Positions 1-8,620 of a stretch of 64,000 bases of DNA are shown here, piece after piece. Each line of letters opens with the position of its first letter. The first letter of the stretch is position 1. A program made the translations under genes and the position numbers. The stretch is from Salinarimonas sp. (lineage in GTDB: Bacteria; Pseudomonadota; Alphaproteobacteria; Rhizobiales; Beijerinckiaceae), in assembly GCF_040111675.1 (NCBI RefSeq), contig NZ_CP157794.1:3555501-3619500 (forward strand), given 5' to 3'. The notes beneath the pieces are model-generated. The model ran no database searches and was not told the origin of the DNA. It saw only the letters and a program-made list of their open reading frames with translations.

Positions 1-212
1 CAGACGTAGCCGTTGCGCGCATCCGCGCAGGCGAAGCCCTGGATCTCCCCGGCCTCGTCCTCGGCGACGAGGAAGATGGCCTCGTCCATGTACCAGAGCA
101 CCTCCGCCTCGGGCGCGACGTTCGGGTCGAGCAGGCGGTTCTCGGAGACGCCGTGGCGCACCGCATGGATGCGGGGCAGATCGGCGCGTGTGGCGGGACG
201 CAGGCGGGGCAT
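1..212 (-). CDS. GNAT-family N-acetyltransferase, N-terminal part only
   Basis: The reading frame starts at the ATG at 212 and runs off the left edge of the window, so only about 70 residues are visible. It begins MPRLRPATRADLPRIHAVR and continues with ENRLLDP, a tryptophan-tyrosine pair and an IFLVAEDEAGEIQGFAC strand. This is the usual first beta-alpha-beta part of GNAT acetyltransferases, which move an acetyl group from acetyl-CoA to an amine. The acetyl-CoA binding loop lies outside the window. IS630 copy 1 ends only 12 bp upstream of the start codon, so the native upstream region has been displaced. The family call is good; the substrate is unknown. Confidence 0.65.
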   Translation of the reverse strand, partial: MPRLRPATRADLPRIHAVRHGVSENRLLDPNVAPEAEVLWYMDEAIFLVAEDEAGEIQGFACADARNGYV

Positions 213-317
213 GGCGCGACTCTAGAGCAGATCGCTTCCTGATGGAATCGCGCGGGGGATTCCCTTCGAGGCCAGTTCGTGATTCACGGTAGAGGCTGGC
301 GGAGGAGGCCAGCCGCC

Positions 318-1270
318 ATGACGAAGCCCCTCTCGATGGATCTGAGGCAGCGCGTCCTCGCTGCGGTCGATGCCGGCATGAGCCGCCGGGCCGCGGCGGA
401 CCGCTTCGGGATCGCGCCGTCCGCGGCGGTGAAGTGGTTCAACCTTCGGCGCGAGACGGGCTCGGTCGCGCCGCGGGCGCAAGGCGGCGACACGCGGTCC
501 GGGCGGATCGAGGCGCTCGGCCCGGTCATCCTCGCGATGGTGGAGGAGGCGCCGGATCTCACCCTCGTCGAGATCGCCGAGCGGCTCGAGCGCGAGCACG
601 GCGAGCGCTTCGCGCCCTCGACGGTGCACCGCTTCTTCGGCCGCCACGGCCTGACGTTCAAAAAAAGTCCGGCCACGCCAGCGAGCAGGACCGCGCCGAC
701 GTCGCCGCGGCCCGCGAGGCCTGGTTCGAGGAGCAGCCCGAGCTCGACCCGCAGCGGCTGATCTTCATCGACGAGACCTGGCTCAACACCAAGATGGCGC
801 GGTTGCGGGGCCGCGCCCCCGAAGGCGAGCGCCTGCGCGCCGGCATCCCTCACGGCCATTGGCGCACCACGACCTTCGTGGCCGGGCTCAGGATCGGCGG
901 GATCGACGCGCCGATGCTGATCGACGGCGCGATCAACGCGGCGAGCTTCCTCGCCTACGTCCAGCAGGTCCTGGTTCCGACGCTGAGCCCCGGCGACGTG
1001 GTGATCATGGACAACCTCGCCAGCCACAAGACCCCCGCCGTGCGCGAGGCCATCGAGGCGGCCGGAGCCGAGCTGCGCTTCCTGCCGCCCTACAGCCCGG
1101 ACTTCAACCCCATCGAGAACGCCTTCGCCAAGCTGAAGGCCCTGCTCAGGAAGGTCGCCGCCCGGACGCGCGACGCCCTCTGGAGCGCCGTCGCCGACGC
1201 CATCGAAGCCTTCCCGCCAGAGGAATGCGCGAACTTCTTCACCGCAGCAGGATATGAACCCGAGTGGTGA
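318..1270 (+). CDS. IS630-family transposase, made by -1 frameshift
   Basis: DDE transposase of the IS630 family. The first frame (ATG 318, after GGAGGAGG) encodes an N-terminal helix-turn-helix region with the pattern [20 protein letters not shown], then a linker, and would stop near 761. The second frame, one base back, encodes the catalytic domain with FIDETW (first Asp), DNLASHK (second Asp) and [11 protein letters not shown] (Glu), ending at 1270. Seven A residues at 660-666 form an A-AAA-AAA slippery site where the frames overlap, so the active protein is probably a fusion of about 317 residues. All catalytic residues are present, so the element looks intact. An alternative start at 279 adds 13 residues and has a weaker ribosome site. 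Confidence 0.88.
660..666 (+). promoter_or_regulatory. A7 slippery site for -1 ribosomal frameshifting in the transposase
   Basis: Seven consecutive A bases are read AAA AAA A in the first frame. They allow re-pairing one base back to enter the frame of the DDE domain. Programmed -1 frameshifting on A-rich heptamers is well known in IS elements. The same run is present in copy 2 (39633-39639, opposite strand), which argues against a sequencing error. Confidence 0.7.
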
Positions 1271-1300
1271 GAATCTGCTCTAGAACGCGACCCCGCGCCG

Positions 1301-2422
1301 TCAAACGTCCGCCAGCCGCTTGCCCGTCTGCCGGTCGAACACGTGCAGCGCGCCATCGCTGACGCGCAGGGGCAAGGCCTCGCCCTCGCGGACCTGAACG
1401 TGCCCGGGGAGCCGCGCCGCGAGGACGCCGCCGCCCTCGCCCGCCACCGGCACGACCGCCTCGCCCTTGTCGAGGAGCCCGCCATGGACCAGCGTGTCCG
1501 CGCCGAGCGTCTCGACCACGCCGACACGCAACGTCAGCTCCGCCTCGGCCGCGCCGACGATGGTCAGGTGCTCGGGGCGCACCCCGATCGTCACCGGTGT
1601 CTCGCCGGCATGCCCGACGATCGGCTCGGGCAGTGCGCGCAGGTGGGCGCCGGTGTCGAGGGTGATCGCCCGGCCGTCGGCGCCGAGGCGCCCCGGCATG
1701 AAGTTCATCGCCGGCGAGCCGATGAAGCCCGCGACGAAGGTCGAGGCCGGGTGCTGATAGACGTTCATCGGGGTGTCGATCTGCTCGGCGACGCCCGCAT
1801 TCATCACGACGAGCCGGTCCGCCAGCGTCATCGCCTCGACCTGGTCGTGGGTGACGTAGAGGGCGGTGGTGCCCAGCGAGCGCTGCAGCTGCTTGATCTC
1901 GAGGCGCATCTGCACGCGCAGCTTGGCGTCGAGATTCGAGAGCGGCTCGTCGAACAGGAAGGCCGCGGGCTCGCGCACGATGCAGCGCCCCATGGCGACG
2001 CGCTGGCGCTGGCCGCCGGAGAGCTGGCGGGGCTTGCGGTCGAGATAGGGCTGGAGCTGGAGCATCTGCGCGGCCGTGTCGACGCGCTCGCGGATCTTCT
2101 CCTTCGAGAGCCCGGCGATCTTCAGGCCGTAGGCCATGTTGTCGTAGACGCTCATGTGCGGGTAGAGCGCGTAGTTCTGGAACACCATGGCGATGTTCCG
2201 GTCCTTCGGCTCGAGCCTGTTCACCACGCGCCCGTCGATCTCGACCTCGCCGCCGGTGATCTCCTCGAGCCCGGCGACCATGCGCAGCAGCGTCGACTTC
2301 CCGCAGCCGGACGGGCCGACGATGACGATGAACTCGCCGTCGGCGACGTCGAGCGAGACGCCGTGGATGACCTTGGTGTCGCCGTAGCGCTTGACGACGT
2401 CGCGGATGCCGATCCCGGCCAT
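1301..2422 (-). CDS. ugpC: sn-glycerol-3-phosphate ABC transporter ATPase UgpC
   Basis: ATP-hydrolysing subunit of an importer, 373 residues. Walker A is GPSGCGKST at 36-44, the Q-loop glutamine is at 82, the signature LSGGQ at 134-138, Walker B AFLFDEP at 154-160 and the H-loop histidine at 192. The last 130 residues are the OB-like regulatory domain of the MalK/UgpC (CUT1) group. It is the last gene of a minus-strand operon of the order binding protein, two permeases and ATPase, and its start lies 10 bp after the ugpE stop. The substrate call rests on the operon as a whole, because CUT1 ATPases are often shared between sugar importers. Confidence 0.9.
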   Translation of the reverse strand: MAGIGIRDVVKRYGDTKVIHGVSLDVADGEFIVIVGPSGCGKSTLLRMVAGLEEITGGEVEIDGRVVNRLEPKDRNIAMVFQNYALYPHMSVYDNMAYGLKIAGLSKEKIRERVDTAAQMLQLQPYLDRKPRQLSGGQRQRVAMGRCIVREPAAFLFDEPLSNLDAKLRVQMRLEIKQLQRSLGTTALYVTHDQVEAMTLADRLVVMNAGVAEQIDTPMNVYQHPASTFVAGFIGSPAMNFMPGRLGADGRAITLDTGAHLRALPEPIVGHAGETPVTIGVRPEHLTIVGAAEAELTLRVGVVETLGADTLVHGGLLDKGEAVVPVAGEGGGVLAARLPGHVQVREGEALPLRVSDGALHVFDRQTGKRLADV

Positions 2423-2432
2423 TGCCGTTCTC

Positions 2433-3281
2433 TCACTTCTCGGTTTCGACCAGGCCCTTGACGAAGAGCCTCTGCATGACGAGCACGACGACCACCGGCG
2501 GCAGCAGCGCCAGCGTGGCGGTCGCCATCACCAGGTGCCATTGCGGCTGGGCGTCGGAGACGTTCACCATGCGCTGGATGCCCATGACGATGGTGGTGAA
2601 GCTCTCGTTCGTGGTGATCAGCAAGGGCCAGAGATACTGGTTCCAGCCGTAGATGAACATGATCACGAAGATCGCCGCGATGTTGGTGCGCGAGAGCGGG
2701 ACGAGGATGTCCTTGAAGAACCGGAACGGGCTCGCCCCGTCCATGCGCGCCGCTTCCGCCAGCTCGTCCGGCACGGTGAGGAAGAACTGCCGGAACAGGA
2801 AGGTCGCCGTCGCGGAGGCGATGAGCGGGATCGAGAGCCCGGCGTAGGAATTGAGCATCCCGAGATCGGCCACCACCTCGAAGGTCGGCAGGATGCGCAC
2901 CTCGACCGGCAGCATCAGGGTGACGAAGATCACCCAGAAGGCGAGCATGCGGAAGGGGAAGCGGAAATAGACGATCGCGAAGGCGGAGATCAGCGAGATG
3001 GAGATCTTCCCCACCGCGATGGCCAGCGCCATGACGAAGGAGTTCCAAAGCATCAGGCCGACGGGCGTGCCGGTCGCGCCCTGCATGCCGCGCGACAGGA
3101 TCGTCTCGTAGTTCACCCACAGCTTGTCGCCCGGCCAGAGCGGGGCGACGCCGGAGGTCAGCGCGGTGACCTCGTGCGTCGAGGCCACGAAGGCGACCCA
3201 GACGGGAAAGAGCACGATGAAGACGCCGAGGCCCAGCACGAGGTGCCTCAGGAACGCCAGGACGGGGCGGTTCTCGACCAT
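2433..3281 (-). CDS. ugpE: sn-glycerol-3-phosphate ABC transporter permease UgpE
   Basis: Inner-membrane permease of 282 residues with about six hydrophobic helices. The first ([19 protein letters not shown]) lies near the N terminus. The ABC permease EAA loop, [17 protein letters not shown], faces the ATPase. A long first periplasmic segment with NYETIL is typical of the MalG/UgpE type. It pairs with UgpA to form the channel. It starts 10 bp downstream of ugpA and ends 10 bp before ugpC, as expected in a tight operon. Confidence 0.9.
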   Translation of the reverse strand: MVENRPVLAFLRHLVLGLGVFIVLFPVWVAFVASTHEVTALTSGVAPLWPGDKLWVNYETILSRGMQGATGTPVGLMLWNSFVMALAIAVGKISISLISAFAIVYFRFPFRMLAFWVIFVTLMLPVEVRILPTFEVVADLGMLNSYAGLSIPLIASATATFLFRQFFLTVPDELAEAARMDGASPFRFFKDILVPLSRTNIAAIFVIMFIYGWNQYLWPLLITTNESFTTIVMGIQRMVNVSDAQPQWHLVMATATLALLPPVVVVLVMQRLFVKGLVETEK

Positions 3282-3291
3282 GCGGCGCTCC

Positions 3292-4173
3292 TCAGTACTG
3301 CACGCGGCGTTCGATGTAGCGGAACTGGATCGCGGTGAGCACGATCACGATCGCCATCAGCACCACCGACTGCGCCGCCGAAGAGCCGAGATCGAGCCCC
3401 ACGAAGCCGTCGGAATAGACCTTGTAGACCAGGATCGTCGTCGCCTGGCCGGGCCCGCCGGAGGTGGTGGCGTGCACCACGCCGAACGTCTCGAAGAAGG
3501 CGTAGACGACGTTGACGACGAGCAGGAAGAAGGCGGTCGGCGAGAGCAGCGGGAAGACGATGGTCCAGAAGCGCTTCACCGGCCCGGCGCCGTCGATGGC
3601 GGCGGCCTCGATCAGCGATTTCGGGATCGCCTGCAGGCCCGCGAGGAAGAAGAGGAAGTTGTAGGAGATCTGCTTCCAGACGGCGGCGATGATCACCATG
3701 ATCAGCGCCTGGTCGCCGTTGATCTGGTGGTTCCAGTCGATGCCGAGCGCGCGCAGGCTGTGCGCGAACAGCCCGATCGAGGGGTTGAACAGAAACCACC
3801 ACAGCACGCCGGCGATGGCCGGCGCCACGGCGTAAGGCAGGATCAGCAGCGTCTTGTAGCCCGACGCGCCCTTGATCACCCGGTCCGCCATGGTCGCGAG
3901 CAGGAGCGCGATGGCGAGCCCCAGGAACGTGACGGCGAGCGAGAAGACGACCGTCACCTGAAAGGAGTTCAGGTAGAGCGGATCGTCGAACAGGCGCGTG
4001 AAGTTCGCCAGCCCCACGAAGGTCGTGCGCAGGCCGAAGGCGTCCTGGCGCAGCACCGACTGGTAGAGCGCCTGGCCCGCCGGCCAGAGGAAGAAGATCG
4101 CCGTGATCACGAGCTGCGGCAGCAGCAGCGCGAGCGGGAAGGCGAAGCCCTTGAAGGTGACTTTTTTCTGCAT
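3292..4173 (-). CDS. ugpA: sn-glycerol-3-phosphate ABC transporter permease UgpA
   Basis: Inner-membrane permease of 293 residues, the MalF/UgpA-type partner of UgpE. It opens with a basic stretch ([13 protein letters not shown]) and a first hydrophobic helix containing [20 protein letters not shown], which is characteristic of UgpA. The EAA loop [18 protein letters not shown] contacts UgpC. The protein ends [10 protein letters not shown], a frequent C terminus in this family. It lies 122 bp after the binding-protein gene, with a stable hairpin between them. Confidence 0.92.
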   Translation of the reverse strand: MQKKVTFKGFAFPLALLLPQLVITAIFFLWPAGQALYQSVLRQDAFGLRTTFVGLANFTRLFDDPLYLNSFQVTVVFSLAVTFLGLAIALLLATMADRVIKGASGYKTLLILPYAVAPAIAGVLWWFLFNPSIGLFAHSLRALGIDWNHQINGDQALIMVIIAAVWKQISYNFLFFLAGLQAIPKSLIEAAAIDGAGPVKRFWTIVFPLLSPTAFFLLVVNVVYAFFETFGVVHATTSGGPGQATTILVYKVYSDGFVGLDLGSSAAQSVVLMAIVIVLTAIQFRYIERRVQY

Positions 4174-4251
4174 CTCGAGTCCGGTCGCGAGCGCCCCGAC
4201 AGCGCGATCGGGAGACGTCGGCTCGCGCGAAAGAGCCTAGCCGACGAACGA

Positions 4252-4276
4252 GGACGCCGCCCCGAGGGCGGCGTCC
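4252..4276 (-). promoter_or_regulatory. Intercistronic hairpin between ugpB and ugpA
   Basis: A perfect 10-bp stem (GGACGCCGCC paired with GGCGGCGTCC) with a 5-base loop lies 19 bp after the ugpB stop. No T-run follows on the minus strand, so it is not a classical terminator. Stems here commonly protect the binding-protein message or cut read-through, giving more binding protein than permease. That role is inferred. Confidence 0.55.
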
Positions 4277-4295
4277 GGAAAGAGGCGTCCAGGCC

Positions 4296-5618
4296 TCAGC
4301 TGTTGTCGGCCTGGAACTGGCGGAGCATGTCGTTGCCGCGCTCGACGGCCGCGTTCAGCGCCTCCTCGACGGTCTTGGCGCCCGACCACACGAGCTCCAG
4401 CTCCTCGTTGATGACGTCGCGGATCTGGACGAAGTTGCCCAGACGCAGGCCGCGCGAGCTGCCGGTCGGCTCGTTCAGCGTCATCTGCTGGACGGACACG
4501 TCGGTGCCCGGGTTGGCCTCGTAGAAGCCCTGCGTCTGCGACAGCTCGTAGGCCGCCATGGTGATCGGCAGGTACCCGGTCTCCTGGTGCCACTGCGCCT
4601 GGACCTCGGGCTGCGACAGGTACTCGAAGAACGCCGCGACGCCCTCGTACTCCGCCTCGTCGTGGCCCTGGAGCACCCACAGCGTGGCGCCGCCGATGAT
4701 CGAGTTCTGCGGCGCGCCGGCCACGTCGTCGTAGTAGGGCAGCATCGCCACGCCGACCGGGAAGTCGGTGTTGGCGTTGACGCCCGCCTGCGCGGCCGAG
4801 GAGTTCATGTAGATCGCGCACTCGCCGGTGTAGAACAGCGGGGCGCTGTCGGAACGACGGCCGCCGTACTTGAACACGCCCTCGTCGGCCCAGTCCTTCA
4901 TGTTGGAGATGTGACGGACATGGAGGTCGCTGTTGAAGGCGAACTCGGTCTCGAGGCCGTTGAAGCCGTTGTCGAGCGTCGCGAAGGGGACGTTGTGGTA
5001 GGCCGAGAAGTTCTCGAGCTGCACCCAGGACTGCCAGCCGGTGGTGAAGCCGCAGGTGGCGGCGCCCGCCTCGATGATCTTGCGCGAGGCCTCGGCGACC
5101 TCGTCCCAGGTCTTCGGCGGGCTCTCCGGATCGAGGCCGGCAGCCTCGAAGGCGGCCTTGTTGTAGTACATCACCGGCGTCGAGGAATTGAACGGCATGG
5201 AGAGCATGTTGCCCTCCGGATCGGCGTAGTAACCGACGACCGACGGCAGGTACTCCGACTGGTCGAAGCCGTCCGAATGCTCCTGCATCAGCTCGTAGAC
5301 CGGGTAGATGGCGCCGCGGGCGGCCATCATGGTCGCGGTGCCGACCTCGAAGACCTGCACGATGTGGGGCTGCTCGCCGGCGCGGAAGGCCGCGATCGCC
5401 GCCGTCATCGTCTCGGTGTAGTTGCCGCGGTAGACCGGGACGACCTCGTACTCGTCCTGCATCGCGTTGAAGCCTTCGGCGATGGCGGCGGTCTTCTCGC
5501 CGAGCTCGCCGCCCATGGCGTGCCACCACTGGACCTCGACCTGGGCGTTCGCGGCGCCGGCCGCGAGCATGAGAGCCATGGCCGAGGTGCCGGCCAGGAT
5601 CGTGCGGGTGAAGGACAT
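4296..5618 (-). CDS. ugpB: sn-glycerol-3-phosphate-binding periplasmic protein UgpB
   Basis: Extracellular solute-binding protein of 440 residues (SBP family 1). A clear signal peptide (MSFTRTILAGTSAMALMLAA... ending ANA-Q) sends it to the periplasm. The mature start VEVQWWHAMGGELGEK is diagnostic of UgpB, as are the downstream PFNSSTPVMYYNKAAF and GFTTGWQSWVQLENF segments. It delivers glycerol-3-phosphate or glycerophosphodiesters to UgpAE. It is the first gene of the operon. A GAACGGGAGA ribosome site precedes the ATG at 5618. No ugpQ phosphodiesterase gene lies nearby. Confidence 0.93.
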   Translation of the reverse strand: MSFTRTILAGTSAMALMLAAGAANAQVEVQWWHAMGGELGEKTAAIAEGFNAMQDEYEVVPVYRGNYTETMTAAIAAFRAGEQPHIVQVFEVGTATMMAARGAIYPVYELMQEHSDGFDQSEYLPSVVGYYADPEGNMLSMPFNSSTPVMYYNKAAFEAAGLDPESPPKTWDEVAEASRKIIEAGAATCGFTTGWQSWVQLENFSAYHNVPFATLDNGFNGLETEFAFNSDLHVRHISNMKDWADEGVFKYGGRRSDSAPLFYTGECAIYMNSSAAQAGVNANTDFPVGVAMLPYYDDVAGAPQNSIIGGATLWVLQGHDEAEYEGVAAFFEYLSQPEVQAQWHQETGYLPITMAAYELSQTQGFYEANPGTDVSVQQMTLNEPTGSSRGLRLGNFVQIRDVINEELELVWSGAKTVEEALNAAVERGNDMLRQFQADNS

Positions 5619-5946
5619 GGACGTCTCCCGTTCGTGAAAATCCCCGTCGCCCCGGCCGGTCTAGCCGGGGTCGCGACGTGAGCGCCTTTTCGTGACGCTT
5701 CGTTACGGCTCGATGACACTGAGCCGGCTAGACAATAGGCGCGACGAGGCCTGCGGCGCAAGCGCGCTCGGTGTCCGCGCACCCGCACCAACCCGTTGAT
5801 CTTTAGTTGCTTTTGGTGGCAGAACGGGGCGCCGGATGCCCCTTCCGCTCGCAGCGCAGGCGCGAGAATCGTGTGGACAACGAGCGACCGCCCCGGCTTG
5901 CGCGACGCCGGGGCGGCGAAACGAATCCTACGGAAACCGAATATTC
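5619..5946. other. Intergenic region upstream of ugpB (328 bp, no gene)
   Basis: No convincing gene. On the minus strand, GCGCAA/ACAATA at 5756-5761 and 5732-5737 read as TTGCGC, 18 bp, TATTGT, a plausible sigma-70 promoter for the ugp operon. Between that and ugpB, at 5691-5719, there are loose GTGTCAT-like repeats with roughly 11-bp spacing that weakly resemble a PhoB box. The 3' end of the Hsp20 gene borders the right side, and no clear terminator was seen there. Confidence 0.4.
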
Positions 5947-6399
5947 TCAGCCTTCCTTGATTTCGATCGCTTTCGGTTCGCGCTTGGCTTCTTCGGGCTT
6001 CGGCACGGTGATCTTGAGGATGCCGTCGCGGAAGGCGGCCTCGATCCGGTCGGGATCGGGGTCGAAGGGCAGCGGCACACGCCGCATGAAGGAGCCGTAG
6101 CTGCGCTCGAGCACGTAGGCGTTCTCGCCCTTCTCCTCGTGCTCGCTCTTCTTCTCGCCGCGAATGACCAGGCCGTTGTCGGCGGCCTCGACCTTCACGT
6201 CCTCGCGCGCGACCCCGGGGAGCTCCGCCGAGATCTCGACGCGGTCCTCCTTGTCGGTCATGTCGAGGGCCGGGAAGCGGCGCTCGCCGAAGAGGGTCGG
6301 CATCTCGCCGCCCATCTGCCGGAACAGGCGGTTCATGTCTTGCTGGATGGTGGCGAGGGGATCACGTTCCTCGCGCCAAAGAGGAAACGGGCTGCGCAT
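5947..6399 (-). CDS. Hsp20/alpha-crystallin small heat-shock protein
   Basis: ATP-independent holdase chaperone that binds unfolding proteins. The ATG at 6399 was chosen because GGAGG lies 9 bp upstream; this gives 150 residues, and the longer frame to 6450 adds an unlikely Arg/Ala-rich leader. The N-terminal arm reads PLATIQQDMNRLFRQM. The alpha-crystallin core runs from about ALDMTDKEDRVEI through ELPGVAREDVKVE and GVIRGEKK-like LVIRGEKK to the RDGILKITVPK strand. The tail lacks an obvious I-X-I motif but ends with AIEIKEG, which could serve. It is divergent from the YbaK gene. Confidence 0.9.
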   Translation of the reverse strand: MRSPFPLWREERDPLATIQQDMNRLFRQMGGEMPTLFGERRFPALDMTDKEDRVEISAELPGVAREDVKVEAADNGLVIRGEKKSEHEEKGENAYVLERSYGSFMRRVPLPFDPDPDRIEAAFRDGILKITVPKPEEAKREPKAIEIKEG

Positions 6400-6564
6400 G
6401 GACAGGCCTCCTGGGAGTGATCGGGCGGCGCTCGCGGCGCCGCGCCGCACGATGCGCTCGTGCGCCCAGCGGGCGGTTGACCTTCGTCAGCGTGGCCGTG
6501 CTGGACCGCGGCCCGCCGATCGGGTTAAGCGGCTTCTCCCGCGCGTTTCCGGACGGAGCCTTCC

Positions 6565-7050
6565 ATGTCCCTCGACAGCGTGCGCGCCTTCTTCGCCGAG
6601 CGCGCACCCGACATCGCCGTGATCGTCACCGAGGCGTCGAGCGCCACCGTCGCGGAGGCGGCGGCCGCCCACGGCGTGGAGCCCGCGCGCATCGCCAAGA
6701 CGCTGACGCTCGCGGTGGGAGACGGGACGGTTCTCGTCGTCGCCGCCGGCGACGCGCGGCTCGACAACAGGAAGATCAAGGCGACCTTCGGCGCCAAGGC
6801 GAAGATGCCAGACGCCGAGACGGTCGCGGCGCTCACCGGTCATCCCGTCGGCGGCGTCTGCCCGTTCGGCTTGGCGACGCCGCTGCGCGTTCATTGCGAC
6901 GTGTCGCTGAAGCGCTTCGACGTGGTCGTTCCCGCCGCCGGCGCGATCAACGCCGCCGTCTTCATCGCGCCGGAGCGCATGGCCGCGCTCGCGGGGGCGA
7001 CCTGGGTGGACGTCTGCCAGACGCCGGAAGGGCCGGCCGAGCCGGCCTGA
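6565..7050 (+). CDS. YbaK/EbsC-family aminoacyl-tRNA deacylase
   Basis: Single-domain trans-editing enzyme of 161 residues. YbaK-type proteins hydrolyse mischarged aminoacyl-tRNAs such as Cys-tRNA(Pro). The family pattern is complete: ARIAKTLTLAV (with the conserved lysine), a VVAAGDARLDNRKIK segment, the loop GHPVGGVCPFGL, and a C-terminal AGAINAAVFIAP region. GGAG precedes the ATG. It is a stand-alone gene with no ProRS nearby. Exact tRNA specificity cannot be read from the sequence. Confidence 0.88.
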   Translation: MSLDSVRAFFAERAPDIAVIVTEASSATVAEAAAAHGVEPARIAKTLTLAVGDGTVLVVAAGDARLDNRKIKATFGAKAKMPDAETVAALTGHPVGGVCPFGLATPLRVHCDVSLKRFDVVVPAAGAINAAVFIAPERMAALAGATWVDVCQTPEGPAEPA

Positions 7051-7061
7051 TTCGGGCCCGG

Positions 7062-7328
7062 TCAGGCCCGGGCGATCCAAGCCTCGAGCGCGTCCGCCTT
7101 CGCCGCGTCGGCCGGGTCCTTGCGCAGATGCGCGAGCACGCCACGGGCGTCGCGTCGGTCCGCCGGGGCGGGCGCCTCCTGAAGGACGAAGTCCAGCCCC
7201 TCGTCGCGTTCGCGCAGCAGTTGCTCGACGAAGACGTGGCGTCGTTGCGCATCGATCCAGCTGATATCCGAATCGAGAATGGACGCGATTTCACGGAGGC
7301 GACGCAACATCTTCTCTTTGGGTGTCAT
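7062..7328 (-). CDS. Small hypothetical protein
   Basis: A predicted 88-residue cytoplasmic protein, convergent with the YbaK gene and ending 12 bp from its stop. It begins MTPKEKMLRRLREIASILDSD, has a central charged helix (HVFVEQLLRERDEGLDFVL) and a C-terminal alpha-helical tail. An upstream in-frame start at 7364 would add 12 residues. I do not recognise a family. Codon use is less GC-extreme at its 5' end, which borders an A+T-rich stretch at 7330-7520. Confidence 0.5.
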   Translation of the reverse strand: MTPKEKMLRRLREIASILDSDISWIDAQRRHVFVEQLLRERDEGLDFVLQEAPAPADRRDARGVLAHLRKDPADAAKADALEAWIARA

Positions 7329-7574
7329 GACCTGAGGGATCTCTCGACGGCTGAACGAACGCAATCGCGAGCATGCCCATTTGGTGCTAGACTGTCATCC
7401 TCCAAATCGTCGCAAGGTGAAATCGTTTTATTCCAATCAGGGTGCCACGCGGATACATTGCGATTAGCATACTTAGCAGTTGTTAAAACCGAAGAGACGG
7501 CAGCGATCTACTATCCTCGTTAGTTAGAAGGATCTCCGGTTGCTTGCTCGCGCAGGTCGGGGTATCGTCTCGCC

Positions 7575-7763
7575 ATGAACGCCCACACGCCCCCGCCTCC
7601 GGCCGAGACAGACGCCGCCGCGCCCGCGCCGGGGCGGCTCGCGGCCGTTCTCGTCGGCGGCGCCGTTTTCCTGCTCGCGGGGGCGGGGCTGCTGCTCTGG
7701 GCGAGCCAGGGGGCGGCCGTTTTCAACGACGTCGTACTCGCCGCATTGGCATGGTGCTTCTGA
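7575..7763 (+). CDS. Small single-pass membrane protein next to sco
   Basis: A 62-residue protein with a proline/alanine-rich cytoplasmic start and a single hydrophobic helix (about residues 22-45, LAAVLVGGAVFLLAGAGLLL). It ends NDVVLAALAWCF, a C-terminal cysteine followed by phenylalanine. It lies 39 bp before the Sco gene on the same strand. Position suggests a part in cytochrome oxidase copper assembly or simple co-transcription; this is inference. Confidence is limited by its small size. Confidence 0.55.
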   Translation: MNAHTPPPPAETDAAAPAPGRLAAVLVGGAVFLLAGAGLLLWASQGAAVFNDVVLAALAWCF

Positions 7764-7802
7764 GGGATTATCTCGGGGCCGGAAACATCAGGGCTTCGTG
7801 AT

Positions 7803-8399
7803 ATGACCGACCGCACCCGCCGCCTCGTCCTGCCGCTCGCCGCCTTCCTGTTCGGCCTCGTCGCGCTCGGCATCGCCGCCGTGCTGACGCTGACGCCGCA
7901 GGGCCGCGAGGTCGCCGCCTCCGATGTCGGCGGCCCGTTCAGCCTCGTCGCGCACGACGGCCGGCCGGTGACGCACGAGGACTTCCTCGGCGAGCCGCAC
8001 CTCGTCTTCTTCGGCTTCACCCATTGCCCGGACGTGTGCCCGACGAAGCTGTTCGAGATCGCGGAGACGCTGGACGCGGTGAAGGAGCGCTCGGGCCGGG
8101 ACGTCAAGGCGCTCTTCGTCACCGTCGATCCCGAGCGCGACACGCCCGAGGCGATGCGGAGCTACGTCTCCAGCTTCGACGACCGCATCGTCGGCCTCAC
8201 CGGCTCGCCCGAGGCGGTGGACGCCGTCGTCTCCGCCTACCGCGCCTTCGCCCGCAAGGTCCCGCTCGACGACGGCGACTACACGATGGAGCACACCGCC
8301 ATCGTCTACATCATGGACGAGGAGGGCCGCTTCGTCGCGGGGCTCAACACGGCGCAGGCCCCCGAGGACGCGGCGAGCGAGCTGCTGTCGCGGATTTGA
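7803..8399 (+). CDS. SCO1/SenC family copper chaperone/thiol protein
   Basis: Membrane-anchored thioredoxin-fold protein of 198 residues that delivers copper to, or keeps reduced, the CuA site of cytochrome c oxidase. An N-terminal helix (residues 9-30) anchors it, with the domain in the periplasm. The copper ligands are visible: CPDVC with Cys75 and Cys79, and His164 in the TMEHTAIVY segment. The TVDPERDTPEAM loop is also typical. No oxidase subunit gene lies next to it. Confidence 0.9.
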   Translation: MTDRTRRLVLPLAAFLFGLVALGIAAVLTLTPQGREVAASDVGGPFSLVAHDGRPVTHEDFLGEPHLVFFGFTHCPDVCPTKLFEIAETLDAVKERSGRDVKALFVTVDPERDTPEAMRSYVSSFDDRIVGLTGSPEAVDAVVSAYRAFARKVPLDDGDYTMEHTAIVYIMDEEGRFVAGLNTAQAPEDAASELLSRI

Positions 8400-8421
8400 G
8401 GGGAGGAGGCGAGAAATGAAA

Positions 8422-8441
8422 AGCCCCGCCGAAGCGGGGCT
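8422..8441 (-). terminator. Hairpin terminator shared by sco and the 8463-9157 unit
   Basis: AGCCCCGC, loop CGAA, GCGGGGCT forms a perfect 8-bp stem. On the minus strand it is followed by TTTTCATTTC, so it is a good terminator for genes ending at 8463 and 8621. It also lies 22 bp after the sco stop and may act from that side, although T residues are lacking there. Confidence 0.7.
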
Positions 8442-8462
8442 CGAGGAATGCTCGAAAGCGTC

Positions 8463-8615
8463 TCAGGCTGCGCGCCGCTCTCGTTGAGCGTGCTCCTCGG
8501 GGCGCTGATTGCTCAGGAGCCACGAGACCTTCTTCACGTCGCCTCCCAAAGCCCTCGCCGACGCCAGGCAGGCGGCCTGAAGCACTTGCGCAAACGGCAT
8601 TTCCTGTCTCCCCAT
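8463..8615 (-). CDS. Possible small protein (50 aa) downstream of the 178-aa gene
   Basis: An open frame starting with ATG at 8615, six bases after the upstream gene stops, and ending 22 bp before a minus-strand terminator. The product starts MGRQEMPFAQVLQAAC and ends with a charged tail, PEEHAQRERRAA. Spacing and the terminator position favour a real second gene of a two-gene unit, but the ribosome site is weak and no family is recognised. Confidence 0.35.
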   Translation of the reverse strand: MGRQEMPFAQVLQAACLASARALGGDVKKVSWLLSNQRPEEHAQRERRAA

Positions 8616-8620
8616 TCCGG

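Larger units (their letters stand above)
225..1280 (+). mobile_element. IS630-family insertion sequence, copy 1 (1056 bp)
   Basis: The element is bounded by short inverted ends: GAGCAGAT at 225-232 and ATCTGCTC at 1273-1280. It is flanked on both sides by TA (223-224 and 1281-1282), the TA target duplication typical of the IS630/Tc1/mariner superfamily. The reconstructed target is CTAG, a known preference of IS630. It carries one transposase split over two frames. An inverted copy lies at 39019-40074, and the only difference found between them is at base 752. The element sits between the ugpC 3' end and the GNAT gene. Confidence 0.93.

Noticed and set aside
5691..5719. Pho box upstream of ugpB
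   Set aside because: GTGTCAT-like units are present but only one matches the consensus well, spacing is irregular, and the site lies downstream of the best -10. Left as a weak note only.
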